Of a stretch of DNA of 64,000 bases, positions 1 through 10,300 are shown one piece after another; position 1 is the first letter of the stretch, and every line of letters starts with the position of its first letter. The notes beneath the pieces were generated by a model that had not been told where the DNA came from, ran no database searches, and saw only the letters and a program-made list of their open reading frames with translations. Source of the stretch: Larkinella humicola (GTDB lineage Bacteria > Bacteroidota > Bacteroidia > Cytophagales > Spirosomataceae); the NCBI RefSeq assembly GCF_008727875.1, contig NZ_VTWS01000006.1, positions 558,001-622,000 of the forward strand. The letters are read 5' to 3'. Made by a program: the position numbers and the translations under genes.

Positions 1-1
1 A

Positions 2-1375
2 ACCTCCCGGTTTGGCGAAGGTCGCCGGTACGGTTTTTTCCCGTCGGTGTCGGCGGGCTGGCGGATCAGCGAGGAATCCTTCTTTGAACCGCTGCGGAAC
101 GTGGTGAACAGTCTCAAAATCCGGGCTTCGTACGGAACCCTGGGGAACCAGTTGCCGTCCAATACCGCGTCAGCCAGTTTTTACCCGTATGTGTCGATCA
201 TGCCAACGGCGCAGTCGAGCTGGATCAACAACGGCCAGAAACTGTATTACGTCGATAGCCCGAACCCGATTTCGGCCGATCTGACCTGGGAAAAAGCAAC
301 CACCTCGAACCTCGGCCTGGACGCCGATCTGTTGAAAAACCGCCTGAATCTGACGTTCGATGCCTACATCCGGAACACCACGGACATGCTGGTGCCGGGT
401 CAGGTGCTGCCGGCGGTGTATGGCGCAACCGTGCCGACCCAGAACGCCGGAGATTTGCAGACCAGAGGCTTTGAGCTGTCGCTGGGCTGGCGGGATCAGT
501 TTAAAGTGGGCGGCAAGACGCTGTCATACAATGCTTCCTTTATTGTGTCCGATTCAAAATCGACGATTACGAAATACGACAACCCGAACAAGATCCTGTC
601 GAGCCGTTACGTAGGCCAGGTGATTGGTGAAATCTGGGGGTATTCCATCGACGGTTTCTTTAAAACCAATGACGAAGCCCAGGCGCATACGGTCGATCAG
701 ACGCTCGTAAACCGCCAGCGACTGAGTGCCCCCGGTGAATGGAGCAAACTGCGGGCTGGCGACATTAAATTCATCGATCTGGACGGCAACGGGAAGATTG
801 ACCAGGGGGCCAATACACTGGCCGATCACGGCGATCTGAAAATCATCGGAAACAGCCGGGCGCGGTACCGCTACGGAATGAACCTCGGCGCATCCTGGAA
901 CGGTTTCGATCTGTCGATGCTGGCGCAGGGCATTCTGCGGAAACACTGGTATCCGGGGAACAACGCCGACAAGTTCTGGGGACCGTATTCCCGTCCGTAT
1001 TACTCCTTCATTCCGAAGGACTTCGAGCAGGATGTCTGGACGCCGGAGAATCCGGATGCCTACTTCCCGGTGCTGCGCGGCTATACGGCGCTGAACGCGG
1101 GGGGTGATCTGCAGGCGGCCAACGACCGCTACATTCAGAACGTCGGCTACCTGCGGCTGAAAAACGTGGTCATCGGCTACACCATTCCGGAACTGCTGAC
1201 GCGTAAAATCCGGATTCCCCGGGCGCGGGTTTACGTCAGTGGCGAAAACCTGCTGACCTATACGCCCCTGCGGACCAAGTACATCGACCCGGAACAATTT
1301 GACGGTGACGCAACGAATGGCCGGACGTATCCGCTGTCCAAAACCGTATCCGCGGGTCTGAACATTACTTTCTAA
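2..1375 (+). CDS. SusC/RagA-family TonB-dependent outer-membrane receptor, C-terminal part
   Basis: The frame is open to the window edge, so the gene begins upstream and only about 457 C-terminal residues are visible. The first residues (RFGEGRRYGFFPSVSAGW) are the characteristic SusC segment before the late barrel strands. The rest is barrel: alternating aromatic/polar strands, a calcium-loop-like DLDGNGKIDQ near residue 250, and a terminal strand ending in SAGLNITF with the final Phe typical of BAM substrates. SusC receptors import oligomeric nutrients across the outer membrane with a SusD lid. The SusD gene follows after 12 bases, confirming the pair. Substrate cannot be read from this part; the phosphatase genes downstream suggest phosphoesters, which is inference. 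Confidence 0.95.
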   Translation, partial: TSRFGEGRRYGFFPSVSAGWRISEESFFEPLRNVVNSLKIRASYGTLGNQLPSNTASASFYPYVSIMPTAQSSWINNGQKLYYVDSPNPISADLTWEKATTSNLGLDADLLKNRLNLTFDAYIRNTTDMLVPGQVLPAVYGATVPTQNAGDLQTRGFELSLGWRDQFKVGGKTLSYNASFIVSDSKSTITKYDNPNKILSSRYVGQVIGEIWGYSIDGFFKTNDEAQAHTVDQTLVNRQRLSAPGEWSKLRAGDIKFIDLDGNGKIDQGANTLADHGDLKIIGNSRARYRYGMNLGASWNGFDLSMLAQGILRKHWYPGNNADKFWGPYSRPYYSFIPKDFEQDVWTPENPDAYFPVLRGYTALNAGGDLQAANDRYIQNVGYLRLKNVVIGYTIPELLTRKIRIPRARVYVSGENLLTYTPLRTKYIDPEQFDGDATNGRTYPLSKTVSAGLNITF

Positions 1376-1387
1376 CCACGACATTCG

Positions 1388-3118
1388 ATGAAAAAAATAA
1401 TCAGTCTGATCACGCTGGCCGTGGGCCTGAGTTCCTGCGATCTGGACCTGCTGCCGCAGGATGCCATCTCGCCCGAGACATTTTTCAATACCGAAAACGA
1501 CTTGCTGCTGTATACCAATTCGTTTTACAACGCCCTGCCGTCGGCCGAGGACGTGTACAACGAGGACGTGGATAATGTGGTAAAAAACAGCCTGCGCGAC
1601 GAGTTGCAGGGGACGCGCGTGGTGCCCACGAGCGGGGGCGGCTGGTCGTGGGGAACCTTGCGGAACATCAATTATTTTCTGGCTAATTCCAACAAGTGTC
1701 CCGACAAACGGGCCGTGGCCAGATACAACGGGCTGGCGCGGTTTTTCCGGGCGTACTTTTACTTTGGTATGGTGAAGCGGTTTGGTGATGTGCCCTGGTA
1801 TTCGCACACCATCGAAACCACGGATCAGGACCTGCTGACCAAAGCCCGCGACCCGCGTACGATGGTGATGGACTCCGTGCTGGCCGACCTCAACTATGCC
1901 ATCGCCAACCTGGACGCGTCCCGCCAACTGAACACCGTGACCAAGTGGACGGCCCTGGCCCTGAAATCACGTATGGCGCTGCACGAAGGTACGTTCCGAA
2001 AATACCACCCGGAATTTAACCTGCCCAATTCGGACAAATGGCTCGATGAGTGCATCACAGCTTCGGAGGAATTGATGAAAAGCAGCGGCTACACCATCTA
2101 CAAAGCCACGCCCACGACGGCTTACCTCCGGTTGTTTTCGTCGGACAATGCCATCCCCGAGGAGGTGATTCTGGCCCGGGATTTCAGCGACGAACTCCAG
2201 GTATATCACAACCTGAACTACTACACAATGACCGCATCGTATGGTCGACCAGGCTTGGAAAAGCGACTGGTAAACAGCTATTTGATGGCCGATGGAACGC
2301 CATTTACGGATGTCAAGGGGTATGAAACCAAGCAGTTTGCGGAGGAAGTACAAAACCGCGATCCGCGTTTGGCCCAGACCATCCGGACGCCGGGCTACAC
2401 CCGCATCGGTGAAAACAACCCGCTGGTGCCCGAATTCGGCGCCACCGTGACGGGCTACCAGTTGATCAAGTTTGTTTCGGCCCCGAAATGGGATACGTTC
2501 AACAAGGACATTACCGACATGCCGATTTTCCGCTACGCCGAAGTGTTGCTGAACTATGCCGAAGCCAAAGCCGAGCGCGGCACGCTGACCCAAGCCGATC
2601 TGGATGCGTCCATCAAGTTGATCCGCGACCGGGTGGGTATGCCAAGCATCAACCTCGCGGCCGCCAACGCCAAACCGGACCCGTACCAGGCGCAGCAGTA
2701 CACCCAGCTGAAAGGTGCCAATACGGGCGTGATCCTGGAAATCCGGCGCGAACGGCGCATCGAGCTGGTGATGGAAAACTTTTTCCGCTGGGACGACCTC
2801 ATTCGCTGGAAGGAAGGGCAAGCCCTCACGAAGCAATACAAAGGAATGTATTTTCCAGGACCGGGCAGCTATGATCTCGACAAAAACGGAAAAGTCGATC
2901 TGGTCATTTATGAAGGCACCAAACCGACCGTTTCGGGAGCGCAGTTGTTGAAGTTGGGCAGCGAAATCCTGCTTGAAAACGGCAACAAGGGCGGCAACAT
3001 CGTGATCAACGGCCACATCAACAAGAAGTTCAACGAAGCCCGGGATTACCTCTACCCCATCCCCAAACAGGAGCGACTGTTGAACACCAATCTGACGCAA
3101 AACCCAAATTGGGAGTAA
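1388..3118 (+). CDS. SusD/RagB-family nutrient-binding lipoprotein
   Basis: This 576-residue protein starts with a lipoprotein signal (MKKIISLITLAVGLSSC, Cys 17), so it should be lipidated and surface exposed. It shows SusD landmarks: helical TPR-like N-terminal part, the RYAEVLLNYAEAKA segment near residue 380, the REIR/RRIELVMENFFRWDDLIRW helix near 455 and the C-terminal signature YPIPKQERLLN...QNPNW. It forms the lid on the SusC barrel encoded just upstream and binds substrate at the cell surface. Length is normal for the family. It is co-transcribed with the receptor (12-base gap). Confidence 0.96.
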   Translation: MKKIISLITLAVGLSSCDLDLLPQDAISPETFFNTENDLLLYTNSFYNALPSAEDVYNEDVDNVVKNSLRDELQGTRVVPTSGGGWSWGTLRNINYFLANSNKCPDKRAVARYNGLARFFRAYFYFGMVKRFGDVPWYSHTIETTDQDLLTKARDPRTMVMDSVLADLNYAIANLDASRQLNTVTKWTALALKSRMALHEGTFRKYHPEFNLPNSDKWLDECITASEELMKSSGYTIYKATPTTAYLRLFSSDNAIPEEVILARDFSDELQVYHNLNYYTMTASYGRPGLEKRLVNSYLMADGTPFTDVKGYETKQFAEEVQNRDPRLAQTIRTPGYTRIGENNPLVPEFGATVTGYQLIKFVSAPKWDTFNKDITDMPIFRYAEVLLNYAEAKAERGTLTQADLDASIKLIRDRVGMPSINLAAANAKPDPYQAQQYTQLKGANTGVILEIRRERRIELVMENFFRWDDLIRWKEGQALTKQYKGMYFPGPGSYDLDKNGKVDLVIYEGTKPTVSGAQLLKLGSEILLENGNKGGNIVINGHINKKFNEARDYLYPIPKQERLLNTNLTQNPNWE

Positions 3119-3128
3119 GTCCTGATTG

Positions 3129-3220
3129 AATGTAAAATTTTAAATGCTGAATGTAAAAGGAGAACGGCTGATTTGGTCGGACACCTCACTTTTACATTCG
3201 ACATTTAAAATTTTACATTC
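3129..3220. repeat. Intergenic word-repeat hairpin A
   Basis: Two 32-base arms at 3129-3160 and 3189-3220 are inverted copies with only two mismatches, around a 28-base loop. Each arm contains the word GAATGTAAAA twice. It lies between two genes of the same direction (susD and the metallophosphoesterase), so it could attenuate or process the transcript; there is no clean U-tract. The loop-proximal word GAATGTAAAAG is shared with the hairpin at 56622-56718. Confidence 0.9.
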
Positions 3221-3261
3221 GACATTAAAAACCTTGTCTATTCCTAACTTTTGACACAAAA

Positions 3262-4470
3262 ATGCTGTCAGACCGACGTTCGTTTCTGGAAAAAATGTCG
3301 CAGATCGGGGTGCTGGGCCTGTTGCCCGGCATCTCGGCGGCCGCTCCAACCGGAGAGAAAAACCACTTTGTGGTTGGCCCATACCTGCAAAACCTGGGCA
3401 ACCACGAGGTAACCATCATGTGGATTACCCACAAAAACTGTTTTAGCTGGGTGGAATACGGTGCCGGGACCTACACCAGCAAACGGGAGTTCGGGTATAC
3501 CAACGGCTTGATTGAAGCCAATAATCGCATCAATAAAATTACGCTGACCAGCCTCAAACCGGGAACGGAACATAAATACAAGATCGTTTCCACTGAAATT
3601 CTGGGGTACAAAGGCTCAAAGGTGGAGTTTGGCGAAACCATCAGCAGTCCACTTTACGGATTTAAAACCCCGCCGGAAAATGAAGAGGAGTTCAAGATGG
3701 TGGTGTTTAACGACATTCACGACCGTCCGCAGATTATTCCGCAACTCCTCTACCGGCACGGCTATACGGGTAATAAACGCGATTACGATTTTGTGGTTTT
3801 CAACGGTGACTGCTTCGATTGGGTAACGGACGAACAGCAAATGGTCGATCACCTGATCAAACCGGCAGTCGATATTTTTGCGGCCGAAATCCCCTTCATT
3901 CTGACGCAGGGAAATCACGAGTGCCGGGGCAGTTTTTCCCGCCATATTCCCCAGTATTACGCCTATCCCGACGGAAAGTATTATTATGCCTTCACCCGCG
4001 GCCCGGTGCGGTTTGTCGTGCTGGATTCGGGCGAGGACAAAACCGACGACAGCGTTGAATACGGCGGATTGTCGGCTTTCGATCGCTACCGGGATACGCA
4101 GAAAAAGTGGCTGGAAAAAGAAATTGAGAGCCCTGATTTTAAAAAAGCGCCTTTCCGAATCGTGCTGATTCATATTTCGCCCTATCATTCGGGCGACTGG
4201 CACGGCCCCATGCATGGGCAACAGGTTTTTGGGCCGCTATTGAATAAAGCCAAAATCGATCTTCAACTTTCGGGACACACGCACCGCTACGGTACCCACG
4301 ACGCCGATGCCAACCACAATTACCCCATCGTTATTGGGGGTGGACCGCTGGAAGGAAACCGCACGCTGATCAAATTACACGCGACGTCGAAAGAGCTGAA
4401 CCTGAAAATGATCCGTGACGATGGTGAAGTGGTGGGCAAATACACCATTCCGAAAAAGGCCCGGACCTAA
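3262..4470 (+). CDS. Tat-exported metallophosphoesterase with purple-acid-phosphatase-like N-domain
   Basis: 402 residues. The N-terminus has a twin-arginine signal (DRRSFLEKM followed by a hydrophobic stretch to AAAP), so it is exported folded. A fibronectin-like PAP N-domain (about residues 35-125) precedes a calcineurin-type catalytic domain with every metal-site motif: NDIHD near 151, NGDCFDW near 180, GNHE near 216, a single His in HISPYH near 303 and GHTH near 337. Such enzymes hydrolyse phosphomono- or diesters with a dinuclear metal centre. It sits directly after SusCD, separated by hairpin A, and is followed by another phosphoesterase-fold enzyme, suggesting periplasmic processing of an imported phosphorylated compound (inference). 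Confidence 0.93.
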   Translation: MLSDRRSFLEKMSQIGVLGLLPGISAAAPTGEKNHFVVGPYLQNLGNHEVTIMWITHKNCFSWVEYGAGTYTSKREFGYTNGLIEANNRINKITLTSLKPGTEHKYKIVSTEILGYKGSKVEFGETISSPLYGFKTPPENEEEFKMVVFNDIHDRPQIIPQLLYRHGYTGNKRDYDFVVFNGDCFDWVTDEQQMVDHLIKPAVDIFAAEIPFILTQGNHECRGSFSRHIPQYYAYPDGKYYYAFTRGPVRFVVLDSGEDKTDDSVEYGGLSAFDRYRDTQKKWLEKEIESPDFKKAPFRIVLIHISPYHSGDWHGPMHGQQVFGPLLNKAKIDLQLSGHTHRYGTHDADANHNYPIVIGGGPLEGNRTLIKLHATSKELNLKMIRDDGEVVGKYTIPKKART

Positions 4471-4505
4471 AACCGTAACACGCATCCATTCGTAAAACCA
4501 CTGGC

Positions 4506-5312
4506 ATGAAAAACCTTCTGTTTTTAGTTTTCATTTCCCTCACCGCTTACGCCAACGAAGGTGCCGTGAAACCGGCAGACCGACCGGCGAAGAAGATCAA
4601 AAACCTCACGGTGATGACGTACAACATTCACCACTGCAATCCCCCCTCTGCCGGGACAAAAATCGATGTGGAGGCCATCGCCAACGTGATCAAAAAGGAA
4701 AAACCGGATTTCGTTGCCCTGCAGGAAGTCGATGTCAATACCGAACGTTCCGGCAAAGGCCTGAACCAGGCCCGGGAGTTAGCCCGGCTGACCGGAATGA
4801 ATTTCTTTTTTTCCAAGGCCATCGACCACCAGGGCGGGGATTATGGTGTCGCGGTTCTTTCCCGGTTTCCGATTCTGGACTCCACCCGGTTTGCCTTACC
4901 GGTTGATGCCACCGTTGGCGGGGAACCCCGAACCCTGGCGGCTGTCACGGTAGAAATCGCGAAAGGGAAGAAAATCATCTTTGCCAGTACGCACCTGGAT
5001 TTGAAGGAAGCCAACCGCCTTTCTCAATCGGAGCTGATTGTCAGGCATTTTGCAAAATCCAGCCTTCCGTTGATTCTGGGCGGGGATTTTAATGCTTTGG
5101 CCGACAGCAAAGTGATCCGGTTTCTGGACGAGAACTTCGTTCGGAGCTGTCAGGATTGCGCACCGACCATTCCGGTAAAAAATCCAAACCGGGCCATCGA
5201 CTTTATTCTGTTTAAACCGGAAAGCGCTTTCAAAACCGTATCGACAACGGTAATCGATGAACAGTATGCCTCCGACCACTTACCGGTTATTGTGAAGTTG
5301 CAGGTAAAATGA
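4506..5312 (+). CDS. Endonuclease/exonuclease/phosphatase-family hydrolase, secreted
   Basis: 268 residues with a signal peptide (MKNLLFLVFISLTAYA, cleavage before NEG). Family motifs are all present: TYNIHH near residue 37, ALQEVD near 72, GGDFNA near 191 and SDHLPVIV near 255, giving the Mg-binding Glu, the Asp/Asn pair and the catalytic Asp-His. The fold covers nucleases, inositol polyphosphate phosphatases and sphingomyelinases; a secreted copy behind SusCD and a phosphoesterase is more likely a phosphodiesterase/phosphatase than a DNA repair enzyme. Starts 35 bases after the preceding stop and converges on the MOSC gene 19 bases away. Confidence 0.9.
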   Translation: MKNLLFLVFISLTAYANEGAVKPADRPAKKIKNLTVMTYNIHHCNPPSAGTKIDVEAIANVIKKEKPDFVALQEVDVNTERSGKGLNQARELARLTGMNFFFSKAIDHQGGDYGVAVLSRFPILDSTRFALPVDATVGGEPRTLAAVTVEIAKGKKIIFASTHLDLKEANRLSQSELIVRHFAKSSLPLILGGDFNALADSKVIRFLDENFVRSCQDCAPTIPVKNPNRAIDFILFKPESAFKTVSTTVIDEQYASDHLPVIVKLQVK

Positions 5313-5331
5313 GCCTGAATTTGGGCAGTTG

Positions 5332-6171
5332 TTACCGGGAAAATGGCAGTCGGGCCGGTCGTTGTTCGAGGATCGTCACCGGATCGCCAACGCGCAGGAG
5401 CCCCGTCGTTTCAGCCAGCACATTCTGGCCGAACAGGATTTTGCTGTCTAGCCTGCGATAGGTCGCCAGCGTTTTGAGCGGTTCTTTCCCTTTTTCGCCC
5501 GATTCCGGGTCGATGGTTGTCAGTACGCAGCGGGCGCATGGTTTCACGCCAAAGAAGGTCAACTCGCCAATTTTGAAGTGATACCAGGTATCTTCGTCGT
5601 GCGGCAAAACGCCCTCTACCACCAGATTGGGCCGAAAACGAATCATCTCCAGCGGCTGTTCCACCCGGCGATTCAGTTCGTTCAGCGAATCCGTGCTGAT
5701 GACCAGGTACGGAAAACCGTCGGCAAAACTGACCACATCGTCGGGCTGGGCGTATTTCGGATCGACCGGCCGCAGCGAGTCATCGGGCATATACACCAGG
5801 CGGCACGGAAAACCGAGCAGTCGGCTAAACCACTCGTCCGCTTCCGGGCTAACGACCAGGGAATCAACCGCCTGACGATCCCACACATACGCCGTCAGGG
5901 ACTCTTCCGTTGTTTTTTCCAGGGGAATTTCCAGTACGTCATCCGGGCGATGGCGGTGGTAAACGCGCAGATGCCGGTCGGTCAGTTCGACCTCGACCAG
6001 CGCCATGACGGTATTTTCCCGTTGCGTCAAAAACGTTCCGTCGGGTTTCACCAGCATCCACCGGCGATCGTAGCGAAAGCCTTTCGGTTCGACCTCGGCT
6101 TCGGAAAGCGAAATACCGCCCAGCGATTTGATGGGATAAATCCGGATTTCTTTTAAAACAGGCGTGTCCAT
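5332..6171 (-). CDS. MOSC domain protein, mARC/YcbX-like
   Basis: 279 residues. The N-terminal beta-barrel MOSC_N domain opens with the signature IRIYPIKSLGG; the C-terminal MOSC domain contains CARCVLTTIDPESG, whose Cys is the expected molybdenum ligand in the eukaryotic mARC homologues, and FGQNVLAE near the end. Family members reduce N-hydroxylated compounds with a molybdenum cofactor. Unlike E. coli YcbX there is no C-terminal ferredoxin domain, so an external electron donor is needed. It stands alone between convergent and same-strand neighbours; tsaD lies upstream on the same strand after 42 bases. Confidence 0.9.
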   Translation of the reverse strand: MDTPVLKEIRIYPIKSLGGISLSEAEVEPKGFRYDRRWMLVKPDGTFLTQRENTVMALVEVELTDRHLRVYHRHRPDDVLEIPLEKTTEESLTAYVWDRQAVDSLVVSPEADEWFSRLLGFPCRLVYMPDDSLRPVDPKYAQPDDVVSFADGFPYLVISTDSLNELNRRVEQPLEMIRFRPNLVVEGVLPHDEDTWYHFKIGELTFFGVKPCARCVLTTIDPESGEKGKEPLKTLATYRRLDSKILFGQNVLAETTGLLRVGDPVTILEQRPARLPFSR

Positions 6172-6213
6172 GCGTCAAAGGTAAGGCGGTGTTCGATGGG
6201 GAGCAAAACCGTT

Positions 6214-7209
6214 TTACCAACGCGGCAGCGGACTCACTTCCTGCGACGTAAACTCGCCCTTCAAATACTTGAAATGGGCCGCCATTGCAATCATAGCCGC
6301 GTTATCGGTACAGTATTCAAACTTCGGAATGTAGACGTTCCAGCCCTCCTGCCGTCCCAGATCAGCCAGCGACGCCCGCAAACCGGAATTGGCCGAAACC
6401 CCGCCCGCCAGCGCGATTTCGCGGATGCCGGTTTGCCGGGCAGCTCTCCGCAGTTTGGTCAGCAGAATTTTGATAAGGGTGTGCTGGATGCTGGCGCAAA
6501 TATCCGGCAGATTCTGCTCAATAAAATCCGGGTTGGCCTTCATGCGGTCGCGCAGGAAATACAGAAAGGCGGTTTTAATACCACTGAACGAAAAATCCAG
6601 TCCTGGCATTTCGACCTCCGGAAACGGGTAGGCCAGCGGATTGCCCTGCTGCGCGTATCGGTCGATGAGCGGACCACCCGGATAGGGCAAGTTGAGCAGT
6701 TTAGCAGTTTTATCGAAAGCTTCCCCCACGGCATCGTCCTGGGTTTGGCCAATAATTTCCATGTCCAGATGATCCCGGATCAGTACAATTTGCGTATGAC
6801 CGCCACTGACGGTCAGACACAGGAACGGAAACTGCGGAATGGTCTGTTCGTCAATGAAATGGGCCAGAACATGGGCCTGCATGTGGTGGACTTCGATGAG
6901 CGGAATGTCCAGCGCCAGGGCCAGAGCTTTGGCAAACGAGGTGCCGACCAAAAGTGACCCTAATAAACCCGGGCCGCGCGTAAAAGCTACCGCAGTTAGC
7001 GCGTTTTTCTGTATATTTGCTTCATGCAGCGCGCGTTCGACCACCGGCACGATCCGTTGCTGGTGTACGCGCGAAGCCAGTTCGGGGACGACTCCACCAT
7101 ACTGTTCGTGGATTAACTGCGTAGCTACAACATTAGATTGTATTTTTCCGTTAACACATACAGCAGCCGACGTCTCGTCGCACGAAGATTCAATTGCCAA
7201 AATTGTCAT
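6214..7209 (-). CDS. tsaD: tRNA N6-adenosine threonylcarbamoyltransferase TsaD
   Basis: 331 residues, normal for bacterial TsaD. It transfers threonylcarbamoyl from TC-AMP to A37 of ANN-decoding tRNAs, working with TsaB and TsaE. The ASKHA-fold landmarks are clear: AIESSCDETSAAV at the N-terminus, RGPGLLGSLLVG near 78-89, the metal-binding HxxxH (His109, His113 in HHMQAHVLAH), SGGHTQ, PYPGGPLIDR, GGVSANSGLR and the C-terminal metal ligand in YCTDNAAMI. Divergently arranged with the tamB-like gene; the intervening 144 bases hold an inverted repeat. Confidence 0.98.
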   Translation of the reverse strand: MTILAIESSCDETSAAVCVNGKIQSNVVATQLIHEQYGGVVPELASRVHQQRIVPVVERALHEANIQKNALTAVAFTRGPGLLGSLLVGTSFAKALALALDIPLIEVHHMQAHVLAHFIDEQTIPQFPFLCLTVSGGHTQIVLIRDHLDMEIIGQTQDDAVGEAFDKTAKLLNLPYPGGPLIDRYAQQGNPLAYPFPEVEMPGLDFSFSGIKTAFLYFLRDRMKANPDFIEQNLPDICASIQHTLIKILLTKLRRAARQTGIREIALAGGVSANSGLRASLADLGRQEGWNVYIPKFEYCTDNAAMIAMAAHFKYLKGEFTSQEVSPLPRW

Positions 7210-7221
7210 TTTTCAAAATTA

Positions 7222-7340
7222 ATGAATAATGAACAATGAACCGCGTCGGCGGACCGAAATGAAAAACCTTTTGCGGTCCTTCTGATTTCTGTTTGGAACC
7301 AACACGCACGAATTGCCATTCATTATTCACCGGTCCTTGT
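7222..7340. repeat. Intergenic word-repeat hairpin B (imperfect)
   Basis: Between the divergent tsaD and tamB-like genes. TGAATAATGAA at 7223-7233 pairs with TTCATTATTCA at 7319-7329, and a second word, CAATGAAC, recurs inverted at about 7332-7340. The arms consist of the quasi-repeated word AATGAA/AATGAAC. Being between divergent starts it cannot be an ordinary terminator. Confidence 0.7.
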
Positions 7341-7353
7341 TCATTGCATCTGG

Positions 7354-10300
7354 ATGCGTTCATTTTTCACCATACTTCTTAAAACTCTGCTCTACACCAT
7401 TCTGGTTGTATTGCTGGTGGTCGGAATCGTGGGAGTCGGTCTGCAAATCCCGGCAGTTCAGACGAAACTGGTGCGTTACGCAGCCCAACGGGTTTCCGAA
7501 AAGCTGCTATTCCCGGTCGACATTCAAAAAATCGATATTAATTTCTCGTTCCCCAATGTCTGGGTCAACTCGGTGACGCTGGAGGAAGTGACAATCCGCA
7601 ACCGCGATCTGAAGCCGATGATCAGTGTTGGCCGTCTCGAAGTTACGCTCGCTCTCGAAACGCTGATCAACAATTCCGCCACCGACATCCACCTGGATGA
7701 AGTGCTGTTGTATCAACCGCACGTGGCCCTGGTGAAGGATGCCAAAACCGGCAACCTCAACATCGATGATTTCCTGGAACGGATCAACGAGATGACCCGC
7801 GATACGACCAAACCGTCCATCGCCAATCAAAATATCCCGTTTACCATCGGTAAAGCCACCCTCATCGACGGCGAGTTTACATACAATGACATGCGAAAGC
7901 CGACCATGAACGGGCGGCTTTTCGATTATAATCACTTTCTGGTCAGTGGTTTAAGCGCCAACCTGAACAGTTTTCTGCTGCTGGGCGATACCATTGCCGT
8001 CAACATCGGCCGCATGAAAGGCTTCGAAAAACAGGCCAACCTGCGGATTCACCGGTTGGATACGAAGTTCCTGTATTGCGCGAAGGAAATGCGGCTTGAC
8101 AGCCTGTTTGCCCGCATCAACGGGTCGACGGTTCGCAACCGCCTGGTTTTTTCCTACGACAGTTTTTCGGCTTTCAACGAGTTTAACGACGAGGTGGTGA
8201 TGCGGGCCAACCTGCGGAACGCCGTTGTTCGGGCGCAGGATCTGGCTCCGTTTACGTCGTATTTCAACAACAACTTTGACGTCGCCCGTGCAACGGGCGA
8301 TTACGTGGGTCGGATTCGCAATTTCAAAGTGACCAACGCCGACATCCGGTTTGGCGCCAACTTCCGGAGCCGACTGGTGGGCGATCTGGCCTTCAAGGGT
8401 TTACCGGACAGTGATGTCAATACCGTGGTGGATTTTCGGTTTAAACCTTCGCAGGTCACTATGGCCGACATACGCCCGTATTATTCCGACTCGGCGTTCA
8501 ATACCATTGCCAGAAAGCTCGGAACGGTCGATTTTGCGGCCACCTACGCCGGTCGGTTCATCGATTTCAAAACCGTCGGGACGTTTAAAACCGGCATTGG
8601 GATGGTTTCGGGCGACCTCGCGCTGCACCTGAACGGCGATCAGCGGACCACCTACAGCGGCAATCTGAAGCTGTCAGACATCAACGTCGGTTCGCTCATC
8701 GACCGGCCGGATCTGCTGCAACGGGTCGACGGTCAGGGCAAGTTCGTGGGTCGCGGATTGACTATCAAAGACGGTTCGCTGGATCTGAATGCGCAATTTT
8801 CCCGCGTCGGTTTTCAGAAATACAACTACCGCAACCTGGTCGTTCAGGGAAATTTACAGCAGTCTTTTTTCCGGGGGCTGGTCAGCGTCAAAGACACGAA
8901 CCTGACCTTCAACCTGAATGGAGCCTTTGACCTGCGGGGACCGAAAAACCTGTTCGATGTGCGCGGCACGGTTCAACAGGCGAATTTTCTGGCCACGAAC
9001 CTGCTGGACGACAGCCTGATTGTTCGGAGCGATCTGGATGTTCAATTGCAGGGCAACACGCTCAACGAACTGGTCGGCAACGCCCGGCTGCTGAATACGT
9101 TCGTCACCTACGGAAAACGCAGTCTGGTGCTGGATACGCTGTTCATGTCGTCGGCCATTACCGGCAATGAACGGTCGATCAGCATCAATTCCGATTACCT
9201 CGACGCCGACCTGAAAGGCAATTTTCAGTTGACGCAGGTCGCCGACGATCTGAACCGGATTGCGAAGGAATACCGCCTTAATTTTGCCGGAAATGCCGCC
9301 GGACTGGCCGCCTATTACCAGGAAAAACTGCGAAAACCGCTGTCGGTTACGCCCTACAACATTGATTATTCTTTCCTGCTGAAAAATTCGCAGCCCCTGC
9401 TCACCCTCGTTTATCCATCGCTTTACGTATCGCCCAACACCAAACTGGAAGGCCGGTTTGGGGTCGATCAGTCCTCGCTGCTAACGCTGAACGGCACGAT
9501 CGATACGCTGAAATTTGATGAGTATAATTTTTACAAAAGCACCGTCGACCTCAATACCTCCAAATTCGTCAACTCGCCGGATGTGCTGGCGTCGCTGATC
9601 ATCAATTCGACCCAACAGCAATTTGGTTCGCTGGCGGCCACCGAAAACTTGCAGGCCGAGGCCTCCTGGGACGTGAACCACATTGATTTCACGACCAGCC
9701 TGCACCAGCAGAAAAGCACCAACCGGGCCGATCTGAACGGATCGCTGACGTTCAAGGGCGACGCCATCGACATCGAACTGGAACGGTCGAAGTTTCGGTT
9801 GCTGGACAGCACCTGGACCATCTCGCCCGAAAACCTGATCCGGATCGTCGGGCCGGAAATTACCGTTCGGAATCTGGCGGTTTCCAACCGAAACCAGTTG
9901 ATTTCGGTTAGCGGAAAAGCCTCACAAGATTCGTTGCAGACGCTGGATATCGAGACTAAAAACTTCTTACTGGAAACACTGAATCCGGTTCTTAAAACCA
10001 AGGTTTCGGGGGTTGCCAATGGAAAAGTGGCCGTGCGGGGGCTCTACGGTTTGCCGCTGCTGGATGGTGCCATCACCATCGACTCGTTGAAATACAATGA
10101 TTTTCTGATCGGTAACGTCGTCAACCGCAGCACGCTCGACCAGTCGAACCGAATCAATCTGGACACGCGAATCCGGCGGCTCGACCGCGAAGTGCTGGCC
10201 ATCACCGGTATGTATACGCCGGGCGAATCGGCCGCGAATCCGCTTGATCTAAAGGCGGTTCTGGACGGTACCGACCTGCGGCTGGTGGAACCATTTGTCA

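Noticed and set aside
554-1927. Long open frame on the minus strand under the SusC/SusD junction
   Set aside because: It spans two well-supported genes in antisense and its translation shows no domain; high-GC codon structure on the plus strand explains it.
1967-3100. 377-codon minus-strand frame under susD
   Set aside because: Antisense shadow of a strongly supported SusD gene with no recognisable motif.
7214-7221. TAATTTTG on the minus strand before tsaD, a perfect TAnnTTTG match
   Set aside because: It ends only four bases before the start codon and has no TTTG at the right distance; it is part of the hairpin B word repeats.
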